A DNA stretch of 12,010 bases, taken from NCBI GenBank assembly GCA_016735355.1, contig JAERRQ010000252.1:1-12010 (forward strand), given 5' to 3'. This document shows positions 7,810 to 12,010 of this stretch, piece by piece (within the stretch, counting starts at the first letter, position 1; every line of letters starts with the position of its first letter). The notes beneath the pieces are model-generated. The model worked only from the letters and a program-made list of their open reading frames with translations. It was not told where the DNA came from and made no database searches. This DNA is from Desulfobacterales bacterium (lineage in GTDB: Bacteria; Desulfobacterota; Desulfobacteria; Desulfobacterales; BuS5). Both the position numbers and the translations under genes were made by a program.

Positions 7810-7851
7810 ATGAAAAAAACATTAGCACACACAACATGGGAGTGCAACTAG
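7810..7851 (+). pseudogene. tnpA: truncated IS200-type transposase tnpA, first 13 codons
   Basis: ATG at 7810 follows AAAAGGA with good spacing and encodes MKKTLAHTTWECN before a TAG. IS200/IS605 Y1 transposases open with a very similar stretch (LAHTxWxCKYHxVFxPKYRR). The match stops where KYH should follow; the DNA after 7848 does not continue it in any frame I could see. The gene is thus broken within the first catalytic-domain strand, before the HUH histidines. The assignment rests on about ten residues plus the upstream structures. Confidence 0.6.
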
Positions 7852-8062
7852 CACATAGTTTGGGCGTGCTGTTATTATGCCAATACAGTTTTCGCAAAGG
7901 TTCAAATTTCGACGATTTTAGACAAACGAATTGCAAATAATACGTGTTTCGTTACCATTTTTTGAAATATCGGACTAAATCAACAGGGTCATCTATACAT
8001 AACAAGCTTTGTTCCAAATATTTAATACTTTTTGACGCAATTGCCCTGTCAGAAGAATTGCC
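7852..8062. other. AT-rich non-coding stretch with no recognisable gene
   Basis: This is the remainder of the roughly 500-base gap between the sigma54 activator and hflK. Minus-strand open frames crossing it (7655-7936 and 7952-8245) resemble no family I know, lack convincing ribosome-binding sites, and one runs into the IS relic. A 34-codon plus-strand frame from about 7836 also overlaps the relic and looks accidental. No tRNA cloverleaf was found. Confidence 0.5.
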
Positions 8063-8091
8063 TTGACTTGAGGTGTTAGGTAACTTATAGA
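8063..8091 (+). promoter_or_regulatory. sigma70-type promoter of hflKC
   Basis: TTGACT at 8063-8068 and TATAGA at 8086-8091 are separated by 17 bases, close to the -35/-10 consensus. A start near 8098 would give a leader of about 65 bases before the hflK ATG. The -10 box overlaps the first unit of a 19-base tandem repeat. Confidence 0.6.
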
Positions 8092-8125
8092 AAATAATAG
8101 TTTTGCTAGAAAATAACAGTTTTGC
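8088..8125. repeat. 19-base tandem repeat in the hflK promoter and leader
   Basis: TAGAAAATAATAGTTTTGC (8088-8106) is followed directly by TAGAAAATAACAGTTTTGC (8107-8125), differing at one base. The first unit contains part of the -10 box and the likely transcription start; the second lies in the 5' leader. Confidence 0.9.
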
Positions 8126-8162
8126 TTTTAATAATTTTACTTTTAAGATAAGGATCCTTTTT

Positions 8163-9200
8163 ATGAACTGGGACTGGGATAAATTGAAGGAACAGCAGCA
8201 GCGCAGTGGCGGCGGACCGCCGCAAATGGATGAGATACTCGGCAAGCTCAGGAATCTTAAATTCCCAGGGGGGCCTATTCTTATAATCGTTATTCTGGTA
8301 CTTTTTCTGGCTTCTTCGACTTTCTATACTGTTGGGGTAGATGAGGTTGGCGTGGTGCAGAAATTCGGCAGATATATACGGACCAGCCAGCCGGGTCTTA
8401 ATTTCAAGTTGCCGATTGGAATAGAAAAAGTTACCAAGGTCAAGGTAAAGCGCGTCTACAAAGAAGAATTCGGCTTTACCGGTGAACGGAGTAATACAAA
8501 AAACCGTTTTGCTGGCGGACGCGAGGATTTAAATGTGTCCCTGATGCTTACCGGAGATCTTAACGTGGCACTGGTGCCATGGATTGTCCAGTATCGGATT
8601 AAGGACCCGCGTGATTATCTTTTTAAAATCCGGAATCCCAGAAAACTCCTAATTGATATGTCCGAAGCGGCAATGCGGCTGGTGGTCGGTGACCGGGGTA
8701 TTAACGAGGTTATCAGCAAACGCGAGGAGATTGCGATTGAGGCTCGGAAGGCACTTCAAAAAGAACTGGACATGGCTGAAACCGGCATACATATTGTTAC
8801 GATAGAGATGAAAAAGACCAATGTTCCAGGGCCGGTACAGGCTTCGTTTAATGAGGTCAATCAGGCTGTACAGGAAAAGGAGAAAATGATTTATCAGGCC
8901 AAAGAGGATTATAATAAGGCCATACCGGCCGCCCGGGGCGAGGCTGAAAGAACCATAAAGGCTGCTGAAGGGTATGCTCTGGACAGGGTAAACCGCGCCA
9001 AGGGAGATGCCTCCCGATTTGAATCAATCTATAAAGAGTATGCCGTGGCAAAAGATATTACCAAAAGACGTCTATACCTTGAAACCATGAAAGATCTATT
9101 TCCCAAGCTTGGTCAAAAATATATTCTGGATGCGGATCAGAAGAATCTTCTCCCTTTACTTAATCTTGGCATAAAAAATGGTGTTAAAAATGAAAATTAA
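8163..9200 (+). CDS. hflK: HflK, membrane SPFH protease-modulator subunit
   Basis: Forms with HflC the membrane-anchored SPFH/prohibitin-type complex that surrounds and modulates the AAA protease FtsH. The ATG at 8163 is chosen: AAGGA lies eight bases upstream, and the product opens MNWDWDKLKEQQ, typical for HflK; a longer TTG-started frame from 8103 is less likely. In the 345-residue product a Gly/Gln-rich cytoplasmic N-terminus is followed by one membrane segment (about 38-54) and the SPFH domain (VGVDEVGVVQKFGRY..PGLNFKLP, to about 220). A charged Ala/Glu-rich coiled-coil region (about 225-300, AARGEAERTIKAAEGYA) precedes the C-terminus. The domain after the membrane segment is expected outside the cytoplasm. 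Its end overlaps the hflC start, as usual for this operon. Confidence 0.94.
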   Translation: MNWDWDKLKEQQQRSGGGPPQMDEILGKLRNLKFPGGPILIIVILVLFLASSTFYTVGVDEVGVVQKFGRYIRTSQPGLNFKLPIGIEKVTKVKVKRVYKEEFGFTGERSNTKNRFAGGREDLNVSLMLTGDLNVALVPWIVQYRIKDPRDYLFKIRNPRKLLIDMSEAAMRLVVGDRGINEVISKREEIAIEARKALQKELDMAETGIHIVTIEMKKTNVPGPVQASFNEVNQAVQEKEKMIYQAKEDYNKAIPAARGEAERTIKAAEGYALDRVNRAKGDASRFESIYKEYAVAKDITKRRLYLETMKDLFPKLGQKYILDADQKNLLPLLNLGIKNGVKNEN

Positions 9201-10134
9201 GAATATCGCAATAATTGTCTGCATTGTAGCGCTTGTTTTGGCTTTTGCCTCAGCTTATACCGTCAGTGAGATAGAGCAGGTGGTTATAACCCAGTTTGGA
9301 GAGATAAAAGGTGATACTGTTGATGATCCGGGGCTCCATTTTAAGATTCCGATTATTCAGCAAGCCAACTATTTTGCTAAAAATCTTCTTGAATGGGACG
9401 GCGACCCAGGTCAAATTCCTACCCTGGATAAAACATATATCTGGGTCGATACTTTTGCCAGGTGGAAGATTACGAATCCGGTAAAATTTTTTCAGACCGT
9501 CAATAATACCGTGAGCGCGCTTGGCCGGCTGGATGACATTATAGATCCGGCGGTGAGAAATTTCATTACTTCCTACAGATTGATAGAGACCGTTCGAACA
9601 ACTAACCGCAAGCTCGATACAATGGATGAGTCGGGATTGGAAGATACGCAAAAACAACAGGGCTCCATGTTTAACATTACAACCGGCAGAGAAAAAATAA
9701 CCCGGGGGATACTTAAACAAGCCAGCCCCAAGCTGGAAAAATTTGGTATTGAACTTGTGGATGTTCAGATTAAGCGAATTAATTATGTCGAACAGGTTAG
9801 AAATTCCGTTTATGAAAGGATGATCGCCGAGCGAAACCAGATAGCGGAAAAGTTTCGTTCCGAGGGAATGGGGGAGGCGCGGAAGATTTTTGGAGAAAAA
9901 GAGAGAGATTTAAAAAGGATAACATCCCAGGCATATAAGACCGCTCAGGAGATAAAGGGAAAAGCCGATGCCGGGGCTGTAAAGATATTCGCCAAGGCGT
10001 ATTCTGTTGATCCGGAATTCTATTCCTTTACCAAGACCCTTGAGATCTATAATCAGGCTTTGGGTCTGAACAGCTCTATTATACTTTCAACCGATTCAGA
10101 GTTTTTCAAATATTTTAAGGGGTATGCTAAATAG
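9190..10134 (+). CDS. hflC: HflC, membrane SPFH protease-modulator subunit
   Basis: Partner of HflK in the FtsH-regulating complex. With the ATG at 9190 the product has 314 residues and opens MKIKNIAIIVCIVALVLAF, a short signal-anchor (membrane segment about 5-23) as in other HflC proteins. ATG at 9178 would add four residues (MVLK) and cannot be excluded; both have weak ribosome-binding sites, and translation is probably coupled because the gene overlaps the end of hflK by 11 bases. The SPFH domain includes ITQFGEIKGDTVDDPGLHFKIP (about 33-54), FGIELVDVQIKRINY (185-199) and an Ala/Glu-rich helix (MIAERNQIAEKFRSEGMGEARK). The C-terminal FAKAYSVDPEFYSFTKTLEIY and SPFH-typical DSEFFKYFK ending are characteristic of HflC. 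Confidence 0.94.
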   Translation: MKIKNIAIIVCIVALVLAFASAYTVSEIEQVVITQFGEIKGDTVDDPGLHFKIPIIQQANYFAKNLLEWDGDPGQIPTLDKTYIWVDTFARWKITNPVKFFQTVNNTVSALGRLDDIIDPAVRNFITSYRLIETVRTTNRKLDTMDESGLEDTQKQQGSMFNITTGREKITRGILKQASPKLEKFGIELVDVQIKRINYVEQVRNSVYERMIAERNQIAEKFRSEGMGEARKIFGEKERDLKRITSQAYKTAQEIKGKADAGAVKIFAKAYSVDPEFYSFTKTLEIYNQALGLNSSIILSTDSEFFKYFKGYAK

Positions 10135-10211
10135 AATGTAAGGGTTCAACATTAAGGGTTCAAAATGTAAATGTATTCAAAATGTAAGGGTTCAAAATTT
10201 TGAACCCCTAC
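10135..10211. repeat. GGGTTCAA direct repeats ending in a large palindrome
   Basis: Just after the hflC stop, GGGTTCAA occurs three times in the same direction (10142-10149, 10156-10163, 10188-10195), with AATGTAA-like spacers. The last copy is half of a 20-base perfect palindrome (10188-10207). With one mismatch this extends to GTA..TAC ends (10184-10211), echoing the GTAGGGG...CCCCTAC design of the cluster at 6129-6271. Confidence 0.85.
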
Positions 10212-10251
10212 GATACGTAGTTAAATTATTCAGGTAGAAATCTATAGAAGG

Positions 10252-10288
10252 AAGCGTCTCTGCTTTACAAGGAGAGACGCTTTTTTTT
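10252..10288 (+). terminator. strong rho-independent terminator after hflKC
   Basis: AAGCGTCTCT (10252-10261) pairs over ten bases with AGAGACGCTT (10273-10282) across an 11-base loop, and a run of eight T follows (10281-10288). It lies 118 bases beyond the hflC stop, on the correct side of the convergent small ribosomal-protein gene. Read from the minus strand it lacks a comparable T run. Confidence 0.88.
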
Positions 10289-10301
10289 AAAACAGCAGAA
10301 A

Positions 10302-10315
10302 GAATTCCGGAATTC
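10302..10315. repeat. 14-base perfect palindrome beyond the small ribosomal-protein gene
   Basis: GAATTCCGGAATTC is a perfect palindrome two bases from the stop codon of the minus-strand gene that ends at 10317. On that strand it is followed by TTTCTGCTGTTTT, so it may act as a weak terminator. This is inference. Confidence 0.4.
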
Positions 10316-10316
10316 A

Positions 10317-10415
10317 TTACTTACCTTTCCTTCTCTGGTGACGTGTGCGTGCCAGAAGTTTTCTGTGTTTATGCTTACGCATCTTTTTCTTTCGTTTTTT
10401 TACGACGCTACTCAA
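10317..10415 (-). CDS. bS22/mS38-type small ribosomal protein (AURKAIP1/COX24 domain)
   Basis: A 32-codon gene encoding a very basic peptide: MSSVVKKRKKKM at the start, then RKHKHRKLLARTRHQRRKGK at the end. This is the AURKAIP1/COX24 C-terminal domain, the bacterial counterpart of mitochondrial mS38 and closely similar in length and sequence to mycobacterial bS22, a 33-residue protein of the small ribosomal subunit near the decoding region. The start is TTG at 10415. GGAGGTGAT (complement of 10419-10427) matches the 16S 3' end over nine bases, and the GGAGG core is seven bases from this TTG. A second TTG directly upstream (10418) would be too close to it. It is transcribed alone, convergent with hflKC and divergent from the HELIH gene. 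Confidence 0.87.
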   Translation of the reverse strand: MSSVVKKRKKKMRKHKHRKLLARTRHQRRKGK

Positions 10416-10500
10416 CAAATCACCTCCAATCATATTTGAAATATGGAAAACTATTTGCTATCATTATTGATTATGGTTTGTCCATGTTTTTTTCAATACT

Positions 10501-11037
10501 ATGCTGAAAAAATTTACTTCAGAAAATATAGGTGTTGTTAATGATGCGGCTGCCATGGCTGAAGAACTGGTTAGTAATTTCTACAAAATGTCGGAAAGCC
10601 AGTGGCTCAGGCGGCGTTACGATATAAAAACTTTAATACATCTTAAGCCTGATGAGATAGTTCACGGACCTTTCGCACAGGTCATACGATTTACAGGACA
10701 ACATAATAACAGATTGCTTGGATCATCAACATACGATTTTTACAAAATATGTATTCAGGATCATGCTATTATCAGCACCCTAAAAAAATTTTCAGATATT
10801 AAGCTTTTCCCGTTTTCCCTTTATATTATAATCCATGAACTGATACATATAGTACGCTTCAGTAAATTTCTCCAGAGCTTTGACGCCTCACCGGCCGAGA
10901 AGATGGCGGAAGAAACCAGGGTTCATGCAAAAACCGGTAATATTCTTGAGGGGGTGCAGGTGCCCGGCATTAATGTTGTTTTGGAGTTTTACAACAAATG
11001 GTCTGAACCTGTTGAGGAAATGCAGGAGCTTTCATAG
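10501..11037 (+). CDS. unrecognised protein with HExxH zinc-protease motif
   Basis: I do not recognise this 178-residue protein. It carries HELIH at 112-116, preceded by a hydrophobic helix (FPFSLYIII), as in the active-site helix of zincin metalloproteases. EETRVH (137-142) about 21 residues later could supply the third zinc ligand as in gluzincins. There is no signal peptide or other membrane segment, so it is probably cytosolic. The N-terminal half (LVSNFYKMSESQW, DEIVHGPFAQVIRF) resembles nothing I can name. ATG at 10501 is the only start in the open frame (stop at 10468-10470) before M19, but it has no clear ribosome-binding site. Neighbours are a small ribosomal protein, a FmdB-like protein and groESL, a broadly protein-homeostasis setting. 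Protease activity is inferred from the motif alone. Confidence 0.75.
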   Translation: MLKKFTSENIGVVNDAAAMAEELVSNFYKMSESQWLRRRYDIKTLIHLKPDEIVHGPFAQVIRFTGQHNNRLLGSSTYDFYKICIQDHAIISTLKKFSDIKLFPFSLYIIIHELIHIVRFSKFLQSFDASPAEKMAEETRVHAKTGNILEGVQVPGINVVLEFYNKWSEPVEEMQELS

Positions 11038-11095
11038 TTATTTATATTAACAAGCCTCGACTTCAAACAAAATGAACATTTTAAAACCGGCTGTC

Positions 11096-11123
11096 TTGAC
11101 AAGATATAAAGACTGACTATCTT
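11096..11123 (+). promoter_or_regulatory. probable sigma70 promoter of the fmdB-like gene
   Basis: A consensus TTGACA (11096-11101) is followed after 16 bases by TATCTT (11118-11123, four of six consensus positions). Transcription would start near 11130, about 54 bases before the FmdB-like start codon. Confidence 0.5.
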
Positions 11124-11183
11124 TCAAATTATCAAAGGGCGTGGAAATGAAAAATTTTTAAGCCAGGAAGGAGATTTTAGAAT

Positions 11184-11444
11184 ATGCCTCTTTATGAATA
11201 CGAATGTGAAAAATGTGGTGACATTGAAGAAGTTTTGCAGAAATTTTCTGATCAACCCCTGCTTAAATGCAAACATTGTTCAGGGGCTCTTCATAAACTT
11301 GTCTCACACAGCAGCTTCCATCTTAAGGGAACCGGATGGTATGTTACTGACTATGCAAATAAATCCCAGCATAATTCTTCCGGAAATGCAGTTAAGAAAA
11401 AGACGGCTTCAAAGTCTGAAAAATCTTCAGGTAAAACTTCATAA
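11184..11444 (+). CDS. FmdB-family zinc ribbon protein
   Basis: Small putative regulatory protein of the FmdB/CxxC_CxxC_SSSS family, 86 residues. Seen: the family opening MPLYEYECEKCGD with C8/C11, a second pair C29/C32 (LKCKHC), then the conserved FHLKGTGWYVTDYA segment (about 45-58), and a low-complexity Lys/Ser-rich tail (about 64-86) that is probably disordered. The start ATG follows AAGGAGAT with good spacing. The family was named after a protein encoded near formamidase/formylmethanofuran genes, but its biochemical role is unresolved; zinc binding by the four cysteines is expected. It lies ahead of groES by 205 bases on the same strand, and no clear hairpin terminator separates them, so readthrough into groESL is possible. 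Confidence 0.9.
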   Translation: MPLYEYECEKCGDIEEVLQKFSDQPLLKCKHCSGALHKLVSHSSFHLKGTGWYVTDYANKSQHNSSGNAVKKKTASKSEKSSGKTS

Positions 11445-11649
11445 AAAACATCAGCGTTACTTGTTTATTTTTTTTCTTTACAAACATAGAAGTATGATTA
11501 TTTTTTTTGAAAGATATTTCTATGGACGGAAAAATTTATATCATTATCATCTGTGATCTTTTTTGTATTCCGGATGCGGATGCAGAGAATTTATGCGGGA
11601 AATAGATTTTTAAATAATAAAATTTAATATTAAGAGGAGATTTTGCACA
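11445..11649. other. AT-rich leader region before groES
   Basis: This holds no gene. It contains two TTATTTTTTTT tracts (11465-11475 and 11498-11508). A weak promoter-like pair is TGGACG (11523-11528) and TATCAT (11545-11550), 16 bases apart. The HrcA operator CIRCE (TTAGCACTC, nine bases, GAGTGCTAA) is absent, and no convincing sigma32 -10 (CCCCAT) was seen. GAGGAGA lies nine bases before the groES ATG. Confidence 0.5.
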
Positions 11650-11937
11650 ATGAAGCTACGGCCATTAAATGATCGAATTTTAGTAAAACGTGTTGAAGAA
11701 AAAGCCACGACCAAGGGCGGAATTATTATCCCCGATTCTGCCAAGGAAAAACCTGCCGAAGGCAAGGTGATTTCTGTTGGTAACGGAAAAATGAACGAAG
11801 ACGGAAAAAGGATGCCTGTTGAAATTCAAGAGGGGGACAGAATTTTATTCGGAAAATATAGCGGAACTGAAGTAAAAATAGACGGTGAAGAGCATCTGAT
11901 CATGCGTGAAGATGATGTGCTTGGAATAATCGAATAA
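11650..11937 (+). CDS. groES: co-chaperonin GroES
   Basis: The 95-residue heptameric lid of the GroEL chaperonin, working in the cytosol with ATP-driven GroEL. The sequence is typical from end to end: [18 protein letters not shown]; the mobile-loop region [18 protein letters not shown] (about 18-35) with the GGI(I/L)IP motif that docks onto Gro[47 protein letters not shown]. Length is standard. The start ATG is preceded by GAGGAGA. groEL begins 40 bases downstream, the usual groESL operon. Confidence 0.98.
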   Translation: MKLRPLNDRILVKRVEEKATTKGGIIIPDSAKEKPAEGKVISVGNGKMNEDGKRMPVEIQEGDRILFGKYSGTEVKIDGEEHLIMREDDVLGIIE

Positions 11938-11977
11938 CAATAAATTAATTAAAATATATCGTGGAGGATCGAACAAG

Positions 11978-12010
11978 ATGGCTAAAGAGATCAAATATGA
12001 TGTTAAAGCC
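11978..12010 (+). CDS. groEL: chaperonin GroEL, first 11 codons, cut by window edge
   Basis: The ATG at 11978 with GGAGG ten bases upstream opens MAKEIKYDVKA, the typical beginning of the 60-kDa chaperonin. The frame stays open to the end of the window. Its position 40 bases after groES makes the identification secure despite the short visible part. Confidence 0.95.
   Translation, partial: MAKEIKYDVKA

Larger units (their letters stand above)
7694..7851 (+). mobile_element. left-end remnant of an IS200/IS605-family element
   Basis: Relic lying between divergent genes. From left to right it has a short hairpin CCAGC-TAC-GCTGG (7697-7709), a second AGC-TAT-GCT motif (7723-7731), a long stem enclosing the transposase ribosome-binding site (7749-7801), and the first 13 codons of a Y1-type transposase. 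Subterminal hairpins and a stem masking the tnpA ribosome-binding site are known traits of IS200. No right end, catalytic HUH motif or Y1 tyrosine was found, so only a 5' piece remains and it cannot move on its own. The exact left boundary is uncertain and may lie somewhat before 7694. Confidence 0.65.

Noticed and set aside
7860..7930. tRNA- or attC-like motifs (GGTTCAAATTTC, GCCCAAAC on the minus strand)
   Set aside because: No stem complementarity for a T-arm or cloverleaf, and no paired RYYYAAC/GTTRRRY ends.
7655..7936. 93-codon minus-strand open frame in the gap before hflK
   Set aside because: It runs antisense through the IS200 relic, has no recognisable domain or ribosome-binding site, and is rich in Cys/Ser/Leu like a chance frame.
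7952..8245. 97-codon minus-strand open frame overlapping the start of hflK
   Set aside because: It crosses the hflK promoter, tandem repeat and first codons; no family resemblance.
1..12010. CRISPR array, toxin-antitoxin pair or phage defence system
   Set aside because: No regularly spaced repeats and no genes of these kinds; the tandem repeats found are two-copy and unspaced.

Overview
The window looks like ordinary chromosomal DNA from an anaerobic Desulfobacterota (former Deltaproteobacteria) organism, most likely of the Desulfobacterales type. This is inferred from the gene mix: a QueH-type epoxyqueuosine reductase, a PAS hybrid kinase with [10 protein letters not shown]-box, a thiolase paired with a Zn-ribbon/OB-fold protein, an FmdB-like zinc ribbon and divergent hflKC. 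The DNA is moderately AT-rich with many TTG starts. No prophage, CRISPR array, rRNA or tRNA was seen.

Layout. (1) 1-1239, plus strand: yggS (PLP homeostasis) and queH (queuosine synthesis), overlapping by 4 bases. (2) 1234-4211, minus strand: a signalling operon encoding a REC-GGDEF diguanylate cyclase followed by a hybrid sensor kinase; the kinase gene meets queH tail to tail with a 6-base overlap. (3) 4450-6132, plus strand: a thiolase-like protein and its Zn-ribbon/OB-fold partner. (4) 6129-6271: a cluster of GTAGGGG-type hairpin repeats whose outer arms supply the stop codons of both flanking genes. (5) 6268-7644, minus strand: an orphan NtrC-type sigma54 activator. (6) 7645-8162: a long gap holding a remnant of an IS200/IS605 element (left-end hairpin, Shine-Dalgarno-sequestering stem, first 13 codons of tnpA) and, further on, a good promoter for hflK overlapped by a 19-base tandem repeat. 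(7) 8163-10134: hflK-hflC, followed by repeats and a strong terminator. (8) 10317-10415, minus strand: a 32-codon gene for a bS22/mS38-type ribosomal protein (AURKAIP1/COX24 domain). (9) 10501-11037: an unrecognised protein with an HELIH zinc-protease motif. (10) 11184-11444: a FmdB-family zinc ribbon; then groES (11650-11937) and the first codons of groEL, cut by the window edge.

How it fits together. The right third is rich in protein quality-control and translation functions (HflKC, a candidate metalloprotease, GroES/GroEL, a small ribosomal protein). The left half combines housekeeping cofactor and tRNA-modification genes with a c-di-GMP signalling pair. The thiolase/OB-fold pair probably carries out an acyl-CoA condensation or thiolysis whose substrate cannot be read from the sequence. 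I found no clear new multi-gene system. The most noteworthy items are the IS200 relic, the stop-codon-supplying hairpin repeats, the tiny ribosomal protein gene and the HExxH orphan.
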